From GCA-2683135 sp964507445 (GTDB lineage: Bacteria > Planctomycetota > GCA-002687715): 64,000 bases of DNA. Position numbers and translations under genes: made by a program. Under the pieces are notes generated by a model. The model was not told the DNA's origin, ran no database searches, and was given only the letters and a program-made list of their open reading frames with translations. Location: the NCBI GenBank assembly GCA_964507445.1, contig CAZDQF010000016.1, forward strand, positions 1-64,000, read 5' to 3'. Of this stretch, positions 1 through 9,300 are shown piece by piece (within the stretch, counting starts at the first letter, position 1; every line of letters begins with the position of its first letter).

Positions 1-1
1 G

Positions 2-787
2 GGTAGGTTGGAGCCCTACCGCTGGTACCGGGCGGGTCGGGGGGGCGTAGCCGTGGCGGTTCGGGGCGCCGACCGGGTGGTGGCGGTGAGCTCGTCTCTG
101 GCTGAGTTGGCGGTGGAATTGGGAGCGTCCGCGGACCGGGTGCAGGTCATCGGGAATGGCATCGATCCTCGGCGATTCCAGCTCCCGGATGAGGATCGAA
201 GGCGCGCGTGCCGTGCGGCGTTGGATGTCCGTGACGACGCCCGAGTGCTGCTCACGGTGGGCGGACTGGTGGAGCGCAAGGGTGTGGGGCGCGTGATCGA
301 CGTCTTGCCCCGCGTGCTCGAGAGATATCCCGAAGTGGTCTATCTGGTCGCTGGGGGAGGGGGGCCCGAGGGCGATGAGCGTCAGGCTCTGCAGCGTCGC
401 GCCGCCGAACATGGGGTGGCGGATCGCGTGACCTTCCTCGGACCCGTGCCACCGGAAGACCTGCCCCGGATCTACCAGGCGGCGGACGTGTTCGTGCTGG
501 CAACCCGTAACGAGGGCTGGGCCAACGCGCTTCACGAGGCCATCGCGAGCGGCCTGCCCGCGGTTGCGACGGACGTGGGAGGGAACCGTGAGGTGCTGGG
601 GGACGGCGTCGCCGGTGTGATCGTCCCGTTCGGTGACGCCGCTGCCTTGGCAGCGGGGATCGAACAGGCCCTGGGCGGCTCTCACGACCGGGCCCGGGTG
701 GCGGAGTTTGGCGGTTCGCGCACCTGGTCCCAGGTCGGGGAGGAGGCCGCCGCGGCGCTGCGGTCGGCCTGTGAGGTGCGGACATGA
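2..787 (+). CDS. Glycosyltransferase family 4, C-terminal part (5' end outside window)
   Basis: The reading frame is open to the window edge, so the N-terminal acceptor domain lies upstream; a TTG at 8 is only the first possible start codon inside the window. The visible ~260 residues form the GT-B donor-binding half of a GT4 retaining glycosyltransferase. They show VIGNGID (about residue 47), GGLVERKG (about 85), and an E-x7-E signature in NEGWANALHE followed by AIASGLPAVATDVGGN (about 168-193), which binds the nucleotide-sugar. It probably adds a sugar to a lipid-linked exopolysaccharide precursor at the cytoplasmic face. The stop overlaps the next start as ATGA, implying translational coupling with the membrane glycosyltransferase and exosortase that follow. 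The exact sugar specificity cannot be read. Confidence 0.88.
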   Translation, partial: GRLEPYRWYRAGRGGVAVAVRGADRVVAVSSSLAELAVELGASADRVQVIGNGIDPRRFQLPDEDRRRACRAALDVRDDARVLLTVGGLVERKGVGRVIDVLPRVLERYPEVVYLVAGGGGPEGDERQALQRRAAEHGVADRVTFLGPVPPEDLPRIYQAADVFVLATRNEGWANALHEAIASGLPAVATDVGGNREVLGDGVAGVIVPFGDAAALAAGIEQALGGSHDRARVAEFGGSRTWSQVGEEAAAALRSACEVRT

Positions 788-3003
788 GTGGCGAAGGCCG
801 CAGCCGCGTCACCCTGGCCCTGCTGGGGATACTGATCCTGGCCACGGCGCTCCGCGTCTGGGGGTGCCTCGGTCAGGGCCTTCCGCACTGCTACTACCCG
901 GACGAGCAGAACAACGTGGAGCGGGTGCTCCGGTTCGGCGCCGAGCGGACCCTGAATCCCAACGGCTGGTTCAACAAGCCGGCCCTGGGCTACTACGTGT
1001 TGCTGTGTGAGTACGGCGCGTATTACGGCGTCGGCCGTCTCGCAGGTTGGTGGGAAGACCCCCAGTCGTTCGGCGTCCAGTACTTCGCCAACAAGGCGGC
1101 ATTCGTCCTCATCGGCAGGCTCTCCACGGCGCTGTTCGGGGTCCTCACGGTGTTCCTGACGTTCCGGCTGGGGCGCCGGTTCGGAGGAGACCGGGTCGGT
1201 CTCCTGGCGGCGCTGGTGCTGGCCGTCACCCTCGGCCACGTGGCGACCTCTCAGCAGGTGAAGATGGATGTGCCCGCCGCGTTTTGGAACACGGCCTGCT
1301 TGTGCATGCTGATGGGAGTCATGGCCACAGGTCGTTGGCGCGACTACGTGCTCGCCGGGCTGTTCGCCGGTCTCGGCGCTGCCACCAAGTACTACTCCTT
1401 CGCCATGGTGTTCCCGATGGTGCTGGCCCACCTCATGCGCTCAGGAGAGGCCCGGGCGTTGGCGTCCCGAGTGTGGTTGTCACCCAGACCTCTGATCGCT
1501 GGTGTAGCGCTCTTCGTCGGGTTCTTCGTGGGTTCCCCCTACAACACCCTGGACGGCTGGTGGCAGGGGCGTGGGCTGAGGTTGCTGAGCTGGGTCGGCA
1601 ACAGGCTGGGGCTTCCTCTCGGCGAGCTTCAGAGCCCGGCCGTCGGGCCGCTGGTCACGGACGGGCACAGCGTCATGGACTCCCTGGAGCGACTGCTCTC
1701 CACGTTCTATGGCGTCGACGGGGTGGGTTGGGTGCTCGCGCTCCTGACCCTCTGCGGCGCCGTTTACTGCCTGATCAAGCGCACCCGGTCGCAGGTGTTC
1801 TTGCTGCTCACATCCGTCATCGTGTTGCTGGTCATCGCCCTGGCCAACCGGCAGTTCTCTGCCCCTCGCCACCTGAACATCCTCTATCCCATGACCTCCG
1901 TCCTGGCGGCGATCGGGTTGGCCGGCCTCGCTCGGATGTTGCCGAACAAGGCTGCGAGAGTTCGCTGGCTGGTCGGGTTGCCGTTGTTGCTCCCCTTGTG
2001 GAATGTCGTCGTCGAAGACGCGCGTCGGATGGAGCCTGACGTGCGTAATCGTGTCGAGATCTGGCTGCGGGACAGCGGCGAGGTCCCGCCTGGTGCGGTC
2101 ATCATCAACGATCACGGTTGCCTCCCGTTGGCGCTCACGAAGGAGCGTTGTGACTGGGCGTCTGCGCGGGTCGGTGCCCTGCTCGCCCAGGTGAACAAGC
2201 GTATCGCGACGGCCGAGTCGGTTGCGGACCCGGTGCAGAGGCGGGAGCGGGTGGCCTTCAACGTGCAAAGGGCGTCGCGTCTGCGCACCAGCGCGGTGGA
2301 ATGGCGCTACCGCACCGAAGCGTCCGAGCTCGGGTACGGCCCCCAGTTCGACGTCGTCGCCGTGCACCAGCCTTGGATGACGGAGAGTCTGGCTTCGCGG
2401 CCCCGGGCGGCCCTCGGGTACAACCCGCTCTGGCCCCGGAGCCCCTGGGGAGACGGCCTGGATCGGATCGTCACGGACCTCCTGGCGCGGGACAAGCCCG
2501 TGACTGCTGCGTCGGTCCGGGATCAGCTGCTGCATTGGTTGCGCGCGGCGTATCTGGAGGCGACGGTGCGTAAGGCCACTCGAGATCGGAGCATCGCCAC
2601 TCTTGACGAGTTGGTCCTTCGCGTCGATTCGGATCTCAGGAAGGAGTGGGCGGACATGGGTGGAGCCTGGCCTCACCACGCGCCGTCCGTGGTTGAACTG
2701 TGGGCTCGGTCCACCCCCTTGTCACGCCAGTGGTTGACTCATGAACAAACGCGTTCCTGGGTGCGCCGCCCCGTGCAGTTCATCATCAGCTCCAGGGCGT
2801 CCTACGAGAACTACACGGACCCGGAGCGACCCTGGAAGCGGATGGCGTTCCCAGATTGGGCGGGTTTCTATCAGGACCTGAATGCGAACTACGACGGCTG
2901 GGAGTTCAACAGCGACTCCGAGGAAATGAAGACGGTCATTCGGGTCTGGGATGTGCGGACCCGCAAGCCAGGGACCGGTCGCGTGAAGGTGGAGTGGCGT
3001 TAG
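784..3003 (+). CDS. GT39/ArnT-like membrane glycosyltransferase
   Basis: This 739-residue integral membrane protein has a first helix at about 8-28, then CYYPDEQNNVERV with the Asp40-Glu41 pair. In dolichyl/polyprenyl-phosphate-sugar glycosyltransferases (PMT, ArnT and relatives) that pair sits in the first external loop and is catalytic. Many hydrophobic helices follow up to about residue 420, and GAATKYYSFAMVFP is typical of the family. The last ~320 residues are soluble and predicted external. It probably transfers a sugar from a polyprenyl-phosphate donor to a glycan or protein outside the membrane. It starts by ATGA overlap with the upstream GT4 gene and lies 2 bases before the exosortase start, so the three genes look like one operon. 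Substrate unknown. Confidence 0.8.
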   Translation: MSGEGRSRVTLALLGILILATALRVWGCLGQGLPHCYYPDEQNNVERVLRFGAERTLNPNGWFNKPALGYYVLLCEYGAYYGVGRLAGWWEDPQSFGVQYFANKAAFVLIGRLSTALFGVLTVFLTFRLGRRFGGDRVGLLAALVLAVTLGHVATSQQVKMDVPAAFWNTACLCMLMGVMATGRWRDYVLAGLFAGLGAATKYYSFAMVFPMVLAHLMRSGEARALASRVWLSPRPLIAGVALFVGFFVGSPYNTLDGWWQGRGLRLLSWVGNRLGLPLGELQSPAVGPLVTDGHSVMDSLERLLSTFYGVDGVGWVLALLTLCGAVYCLIKRTRSQVFLLLTSVIVLLVIALANRQFSAPRHLNILYPMTSVLAAIGLAGLARMLPNKAARVRWLVGLPLLLPLWNVVVEDARRMEPDVRNRVEIWLRDSGEVPPGAVIINDHGCLPLALTKERCDWASARVGALLAQVNKRIATAESVADPVQRRERVAFNVQRASRLRTSAVEWRYRTEASELGYGPQFDVVAVHQPWMTESLASRPRAALGYNPLWPRSPWGDGLDRIVTDLLARDKPVTAASVRDQLLHWLRAAYLEATVRKATRDRSIATLDELVLRVDSDLRKEWADMGGAWPHHAPSVVELWARSTPLSRQWLTHEQTRSWVRRPVQFIISSRASYENYTDPERPWKRMAFPDWAGFYQDLNANYDGWEFNSDSEEMKTVIRVWDVRTRKPGTGRVKVEWR

Positions 3004-3005
3004 CG

Positions 3006-4496
3006 ATGGTGCTGCGCTTGATCGCCGCCGCGGTCATCCCCGCGTTGCTGGCGATGGACGCCCTCACCTGGATGGCCGAGCGGTGGTCCGATGATCGTGG
3101 TTACTTCGGGCATGGACCGTTCGTGCCAGCCGTGGCCGGCCTCTGGGCGGCGTGGCTGGTGCGGGCTCGGCGACACCGTGGGGGTGGTGCGGTGTGGATC
3201 TCGCTCCCCCTCGTGTTCCTGGGGTCGGCCCTGCTCTACCTGTTGATCGGTCGTGGCGTCAGCTTCTTCGGCGCGGTCGGGTGGTGGCTGTCCACGGTCG
3301 GCTTGATCGCCGCGGCCGTGGGATGGCGCGGGGCGCGTTCACTGGTCGGTCCCCTGGGCTTGTTGCTGTTCATGATCCCCTGGCCTTTGAAGTTGGTGGA
3401 GGACCTGAGTCTGCCGCTCAAGGGGTGGGCCCTCACTCTGGGCGGCATGATGGCGCCGACCGATGTCGTGAGACAGGGGTCCCAGCTGATCATGCCTGAC
3501 GCCAGCGTTCTGGTGGTGGGGGATGTCTGCTCCGGGCTGCGTAGCCTGGTGGCTTCCATCGCGTTCGCCTACGTGCTGGCGGCGATGACGCGGACCTCGC
3601 TGCTCGGCAAGGTGACCATCGTCGCTCTGGCCGCGCCCGTGGCCGTGCTGGTGAACGCCGCCCGCATCGTCCTTCTGGTGCATGTGGCCGCAGGGTCCGG
3701 GGCGGACGCAGCCGGGGCTGGGACCATGGTCCACGACCTCTCCGGAGTTTTCGCGTTCATCTTGGGTATGGGAATCCTCATGGGCGCGGCCCGATTGATG
3801 CCCCGCCCGGCACCGACGACTCCGCTCGTGCCGGCGGCTCCACCCAAGGCGGGGAGCTTCGCGATCGCCGCTCTCGTCCTCGTGCTGGGGCCGGTGTTGG
3901 CCGAGTTCGAGGGGGCGGTCCCGCCACCGCCGCTGCCGGACGGGGTGCTGGCGGAGATCCCCGGACAGCTCTTGCCGCCTCCCGGAAGTGGCGGCGCCGC
4001 AGTCCCAGGCTTTGACCTGCCCCTGGAGCCCAATGTCGAGCGCCTGCTGAGTCCGGACGGCTTTCTCAGCCGCGAGTACGGCCCCAGGCGCAGTTACCAC
4101 CTGTGTATCGTGTTCGGCAGCGATCGTTCCACGCGCCTCCACGCACCAGACATCTGCTACACCGGCGCCGGCTGGGAGGTCGAGCAAGCGAGCACCGTCC
4201 CGAGCCCCATGACCGGGTCCCAGGCTCCTTCGGAATTGATGGAAATTCAGCTCTTGCGGGAGGGTGAGGGGAGGCTCACCTGGTACTGGTACCGATCCGG
4301 AGGAGTCTCAACAGCCAGCTACGGGGCCTTTACCTGGCGCGCGCTGCTGCGACCGCAGCGGCCGCAAGCGCTGTTCTGGTTGAGTATTCCACTGGATCGT
4401 ACGGGTTTACGTCGGCTCGAGAGGGCACGGGAGAGACTGGCCTGGTTCGCCCGCACTCTCGACGAGCCTCTTCGCCGGGTCCAAGAGCAACTTTGA
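3006..4496 (+). CDS. Exosortase fused to an EpsI (DUF3485-like) domain
   Basis: About 496 residues from ATG 3006; an in-frame GTG at 2994 is an alternative. The N-terminal ~300 residues are polytopic and carry the exosortase catalytic trio: Cys175 in VCSGLRSL, Arg220 in NAARIV and His243 in MVHDLSG. The C-terminal part (about 310-496) is an EpsI domain with HAPDICYTGAGWEV. Exosortases cut and reattach proteins with short C-terminal sorting tails (PEP-CTERM and relatives) during export, usually beside exopolysaccharide genes; EpsI is the usual companion, often a separate gene. Here both are one chain, and glycosyltransferases, a sugar transferase and a DUF3473-type deacetylase surround it. No obvious substrate with a sorting tail is visible in this window. 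Confidence 0.88.
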   Translation: MVLRLIAAAVIPALLAMDALTWMAERWSDDRGYFGHGPFVPAVAGLWAAWLVRARRHRGGGAVWISLPLVFLGSALLYLLIGRGVSFFGAVGWWLSTVGLIAAAVGWRGARSLVGPLGLLLFMIPWPLKLVEDLSLPLKGWALTLGGMMAPTDVVRQGSQLIMPDASVLVVGDVCSGLRSLVASIAFAYVLAAMTRTSLLGKVTIVALAAPVAVLVNAARIVLLVHVAAGSGADAAGAGTMVHDLSGVFAFILGMGILMGAARLMPRPAPTTPLVPAAPPKAGSFAIAALVLVLGPVLAEFEGAVPPPPLPDGVLAEIPGQLLPPPGSGGAAVPGFDLPLEPNVERLLSPDGFLSREYGPRRSYHLCIVFGSDRSTRLHAPDICYTGAGWEVEQASTVPSPMTGSQAPSELMEIQLLREGEGRLTWYWYRSGGVSTASYGAFTWRALLRPQRPQALFWLSIPLDRTGLRRLERARERLAWFARTLDEPLRRVQEQL

Positions 4497-4601
4497 CGCT
4501 GCGTTGAACCAACGTAAATGACAAAGAGCACCTTAGATGGGAAGTGGCTGCTCGCCATCGGCGGTCGGCGGCGCGGACGTGGCGCAGGGGTGATTCAAAT
4601 G

Positions 4602-4629
4602 TTGACCACCGATCCCGCCGGGGTATACT
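4602..4629 (+). promoter_or_regulatory. Sigma-70-type promoter for the sugar transferase
   Basis: TTGACC (4602-4607) and TATACT (4624-4629) are separated by 16 bases, close to the housekeeping consensus and striking in such GC-rich DNA. Transcription would begin near 4636, giving an untranslated leader of roughly 155 bases before ATG 4791. The 294-base gap between the exosortase stop and that ATG contains no credible gene. Confidence 0.65.
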
Positions 4630-4790
4630 CTGGAGCTAACGGTGATCGCTTCAAGCCCCCTTGAGCAGTCACCCAGGCGCTTGCCCAGCGCCGTCAGTTT
4701 GCCAGCCCCAGTTAAGTCCGCAGTCAGTGCCAAGAAGTCCCCGATGTAATCTCGGTCCCCGCCGAGTTGCGTTCTGAATGTTGCCCCCTC

Positions 4791-5405
4791 ATGACCCTTG
4801 CCAGTTTGGTTCTTAGGCGTCGGTTCATCCTCGTGAAAGAGGTGTTTGACCGCGTGCTGGCTCTCGCTGGTCTGACCCTTTTCCTGCCTTTCCTCGCGCT
4901 TTCGATCGTTGCGATCAAGCTGACGAGTCCCGGTCCCGTGTTCTTCGTTCAGAAGCGGGTCGGCAAGGACGGGAAGATCTTCGGCATCATCAAGCTGCGG
5001 ACCATGGTGATCGACGCGGAGCAGGCCACGGGGCCTGTGTGGGCGCAGGAGAACGACCCCCGGATCACCCCCGTGGGGAGGATGCTCCGGGCGACGCACT
5101 TCGACGAGGTGCCGCAGCTGTTGAACGTCATCCGTGGCGAGATGTCCGTGGTCGGTCCTCGCCCCGAGCGCCCGGTGTTCGTGGACCAATTCCGTCACCA
5201 GATCGTCAACTATGACGAGCGGCATCGGGTCAAGCCGGGTATCACCGGGCTGGCTCAGGTGTACCACCACTACGACACCACCGTGAGAGACGTGAAGCGC
5301 AAGCTTGGCTACGACCTTCTGTACGTCAAGAAGATGTGCCTGATGGTGGACATCGCCATCCTGTTCCTCACCCTGCGCTGCCTGACCGGTCGCGGCGCTC
5401 GCTGA
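4791..5405 (+). CDS. Undecaprenyl-phosphate sugar phosphotransferase (bacterial sugar transferase family)
   Basis: From ATG 4791 the protein is 204 residues, the minimal catalytic form without the N-terminal multi-helix region of WcaJ-type enzymes. One membrane-embedded helix (about 15-45) is followed by SPGPVFFVQKRVGKDGK, FGIIKLRTM, and the signature RATHFDEVPQLLNVIRG with MSVVGPRPERPVF. This family moves a sugar-1-phosphate from a nucleotide sugar to undecaprenyl phosphate, the first committed step in building exopolysaccharide repeat units. It lies behind its own strong promoter, between the exosortase and the deacetylase. A TTG at 4767 could extend it by 8 residues, but the ATG matches the usual family start. 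The sugar transferred cannot be deduced. Confidence 0.9.
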   Translation: MTLASLVLRRRFILVKEVFDRVLALAGLTLFLPFLALSIVAIKLTSPGPVFFVQKRVGKDGKIFGIIKLRTMVIDAEQATGPVWAQENDPRITPVGRMLRATHFDEVPQLLNVIRGEMSVVGPRPERPVFVDQFRHQIVNYDERHRVKPGITGLAQVYHHYDTTVRDVKRKLGYDLLYVKKMCLMVDIAILFLTLRCLTGRGAR

Positions 5406-5456
5406 TTCTTCCGCCGGGTTGATCCTCCAGGGTGCGTCGGCGGTAGGATCCCCTCG

Positions 5457-6338
5457 ATGAGCGGACCTGCAGCAGCTCTGATGGCGGAACCCCTCGTCAA
5501 CGCCTTCAGCGTCGACGTCGAGGACTATTATCAGGTCCTGAACTTCCAGCGAGGAATCCCGCGGTCCGAGTGGTCCGGGTTCGAGTCGCGGGTGGAGCGG
5601 AACACGGACCTCGCCATGGACCTGCTGCAGGAAGCCGGGTTCAAGGGGACCTTCTTCGTGCTCGGCTGTGTGGCGGAGCGGCACCCGGACCTGGTGCGTC
5701 GCGTGGCCGCATGCGGCCACGAGGTGGCCAGCCACGGCTGGTCGCATACGCCCATAACCGAACTTGCGCCGCCTGCGGCCGCGGATGAACTCACCCGTTC
5801 CAAGGCGCTCTTGGAGGACCTCGGCGGGCAGGAAGTGATCGGCTTTCGAGCGCCTTCCTTCAGCGTCACGGATCAGACGAGGTGGGCCCTCGACGCGTTA
5901 TTGGATGCGGGGTATCGATACGACTCCAGCGTCTTTCCTGTGCGACACCCGGACTACGGAATCCCCGGGACTTGCCCGGACGTTCATGCCCTGGAGACCC
6001 CTTCGGGCCGGACCATCGTGGAATTCCCCATGACCGTTGCCCGGTTCATGGGCTGCTCCGTACCCGTGGCGGGTGGCGGCTACTTTCGGCTGCTCCCTTA
6101 TGCGATCACGCGATGGGGGCTGAACCAGGTCAATCGTGCGGGCCGTCCGGCGGTGTTCTACGTCCACCCCTGGGAGCTGGACCCGCAGCAGCCTGACCTG
6201 CGCGACCGGACCAGCCGCATGGGGGCGTTCCGCCATTACACCGGGCTGGACAAGACCGCGCCGAGGTTGCGGCGCCTGATGCAGCAATTCCAGTTCGCGA
6301 CCCTGCGTTCGGTCCTCGAAGCGCGGGGGATGCTGTGA
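5457..6338 (+). CDS. Exosortase-associated polysaccharide deacetylase (NodB fold with DUF3473 tail)
   Basis: 293 residues. FSVDVEDYYQ near residue 20-30 gives the catalytic and metal-binding Asp pair and is typical of the deacetylases that accompany exosortase loci. GHEVASHGWSHTP carries the metal-binding histidines (H-x3-H). The C-terminal part, with FYVHPWELDPQQP and RHYTGLDK, matches the DUF3473 extension. An AGGA at 5445-5448 sits 8 bases before ATG 5457 and supports that start; ATG 5478 is the alternative. It probably removes N-acetyl groups from the exopolysaccharide made by this locus. It ends 20 bases before the stop codon of the convergent TPR lipoprotein gene. Confidence 0.9.
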   Translation: MSGPAAALMAEPLVNAFSVDVEDYYQVLNFQRGIPRSEWSGFESRVERNTDLAMDLLQEAGFKGTFFVLGCVAERHPDLVRRVAACGHEVASHGWSHTPITELAPPAAADELTRSKALLEDLGGQEVIGFRAPSFSVTDQTRWALDALLDAGYRYDSSVFPVRHPDYGIPGTCPDVHALETPSGRTIVEFPMTVARFMGCSVPVAGGGYFRLLPYAITRWGLNQVNRAGRPAVFYVHPWELDPQQPDLRDRTSRMGAFRHYTGLDKTAPRLRRLMQQFQFATLRSVLEARGML

Positions 6339-6358
6339 CCCGACGGAGCTGGACGCCC

Positions 6359-9300
6359 CTACCAGTCCAGGGTCGCGCGTAGGTCCCTGGGAGTGTTGCG
6401 GAGCTTGGCCCGTGGGTCTACGAAAGACGCAGCGGCTGCGAGCCTTCGGTGCAGGTGCACGGCCTCTGGCTGGTCCTTCACGGCTTCCGCAAGCTCGTGA
6501 TAGTTGTACGCATCGTAGGGAGATACTCGCATCAACGCGGTCGCCACGTCGTTGGCTTGTTCGAGTCTCCCCGTACGGACGAGCGCCTTGAGCAGGAAGG
6601 TCGGCTCGATCTTGTCCATGGTCGCGGCCTCGTCGAGGAGCAGGTTCATGCCGTCCTCGGCTCCGGGCTTCCCCTCCACCAGGTCGCTGTATGCGGCGAG
6701 GAAGCTGAGGTAGGGATCTCGGGCCCGGAATGTCACGGGCAACTGGGCCGCCACCTTGGCGGCGGTGTCCCGTTTGTTCAGGGCGATCAGCATGTGGGCC
6801 CGGATGGCGTTGTCCCGGTTGCTGAGCTGGCCGATGTGCTTCTGCATGTTGAAGGCGAGCACCAGGTCCTTGGATTCCAGGGCGAGGTCCCGGAAGTCCC
6901 GTGCCAGCTCCGGGTCCATGGCCCGTCGGCTGAACTGGGAGTCGACGATGACCTGGAGGTTCTTGGCGCCGGCGTTGAGCATGGCGGCGTGACCTGCCAG
7001 GTAGATCACCAAGGGATCGTCTACGCCTTCAGCGACGAACGGAGCCACCACCCCTGCAGCGGCCTTGGAGTTGTTGAATCGGAGGAGAACATCGGCGCCG
7101 AAGAGGCTGATCTCCAGCTCGTTCGTCCTGTCCGACTGGCGTAGGTCGTGCAGCTCCTGCATGGCCTCCGCGCCCAGCACCTCTGCGAGGGCAAACACGG
7201 ATGCTCTCGCGAACACGGTGCCGAGCCGGGAGGCGGCGCTCGGGGTCTTCTGGAGGCGGGTGGCCAGCCGCTTGAGCACGGGGCGCCAGCTGCGTGAGAC
7301 CTGATGGGCCCGCGGCAGCATGGCGCGGGCGTCGTCGAACCGGCCCTTCCTCAGAGCGGAGAGGTAGGTCGCCATGGTGGGGCGTCCCTCCGGCTCCTCC
7401 TCATCCATCAGGGCCTGGACGTAGGTGCGAATACGGTTGATCTTGGGAGACGCAACACCTTCCAGCACCTGGAGTGCCATGGGGTAGCGGTCTCTTGCGA
7501 CGTAGGCCGCCGACAGGAGCGCGCGGGTCTCAAGGTCTTTGGGGTTCAGCTTCAGCGACTCTTCCAGGAGGGTGACGCCGCGTTCCACATCGGAGACGAG
7601 AAGGGCGGCCTTGCCGCCCAGTCTCCGGACCCGGGCGTCGTCCGGCGCCGCGACGAGGGCCTGATCAAGCACGCCCATGGCTTTGGCGGGTTGCTTCTTG
7701 TGAAGGTAGAAACCGAGCCACACGTGATACGCAGCGGCCCGCTCAGACGGGTCCTTCGAGCCAGCCAGTGCGGTCAGCAGCTTGGAGCCTGCGTCGTAGC
7801 GTCCCGTGCCAAGCGCCACCCGCGCCTCCGCCAGCAGCCGTTCCGGCGACCGGTCTTCTTCGGCTACCTCGAGAAGCCGGAGGGACTCCTGTGCGCCCGC
7901 CCAGTCTCCAACGGTCAGCTGTGATCGCAGCGCCGCGTGCAGTCCCCGCGCCGTCGCCCGCGCCTCTGCCCGAGCGAGATCGAAAACCGAGGTGACCTCG
8001 CCGTAAGCGCCAACCTTCGACGCGAGCTCCATGAAGAGGTTGTAGGCGGCGGTCTTCTCGTTCGCGCGACGCATCTGCACCAGGACGTCGCACACGCCGA
8101 GGAAGTTCTTGTTTCGGTGCCTGGTCCTGGCGAGCAGCACCGAGGCTGGTCGGAGTTGCGATGCCTCGTCGGGCAGGTCGTCGAGGAGTGATTGCAGGTA
8201 GGTCGCGACGCCGCCGTTGTCTCCCGCATCGTAAAGCAGGCTGCAGACCCTCAGGCGCGTCCGGTGATCGTCTGCGGGGACCAGGTCGTGGGCGCGTTGG
8301 AGAAGCTCGATGGCCTCCGGCTTCCGATCGATCTTGGTCAGAGCGAGGCTCAGGGTCGCCATGGTGGCGACGGTGAGGTCGGGGTCTGACATGCGCGGCT
8401 CAAGCACGGAGGCGACCTTGGTCCAGTCCTTGGAGCCGACGTAGGCTTCCGCGAGCCGCAGGCGAAGCGGTTCGCTGTCGATGTGGGTCTTCAGGGCGCT
8501 CTGGGCCAGGGTCGCAGCCTTGGTCCAGCTGCGCTCCGCGAGTTCGATGTCGATCTGGATCAGGCGGACGTCCAGGGCGTCGGGGTTCTTCTCGAGCGCG
8601 GCCTGTGCCTGATCACGGGCTTCGGCGTAGCGGCGCTGAGAGAGGAACGCCCGGGCGCGAATCCAGGGGATGGTGGAATCGTTGGGCTCGAGTTGAGCCA
8701 GCACCTCCGCCTGGGTGTGCACGAAGCCCCACTTGGCGTTCTCCATGGCGATCTGAGCGCCCACCCGCCACGCGTCGTTGAGTTCAGGGAAGCGAGACTC
8801 CACCTTGCGGACCAGCTTCCAGGCTTCCCGCCAATCGCCCGCGGCGGACTCCAGCTGAGCCACGCGGAGGGCGATGTACGGGTTGTTCGGGTCGGAGTCC
8901 AGCAGGGTCCGGGCTTCGTCGAGCGACTCGATGCCGAGGCCCACCTTCTGGTACATGTCCGTCAACCGTTGCTTGATCGCCAGGTGTTCTGCCGACCTGC
9001 GGCTGCGGAACCGGTCTTCCAGGGCTCGGAGGAGGATTGAGCGCGCCCCCTGGGGGTCGCCGATGGCCTCGTGAATCCGTGCCTGGTCGAAGACGATGTT
9101 CACGTCTCTCGGGCTCAACTCGCCAGCGCGGGCGTAGTACACGAGCGCTTGGCCGAACTCACGCTTTCGCTCGTAGCAGCGGCCGACCACCAGGTTGAAC
9201 GCGGAGTTGTTGGGTTGGGCGCTGAGGGCTCGGGTCAGGTAGCGGATGGCGTCGTCGTAGAGCCCCTGGGAGTGCAGGGACCAGCCGTGGTAGAAGGACG

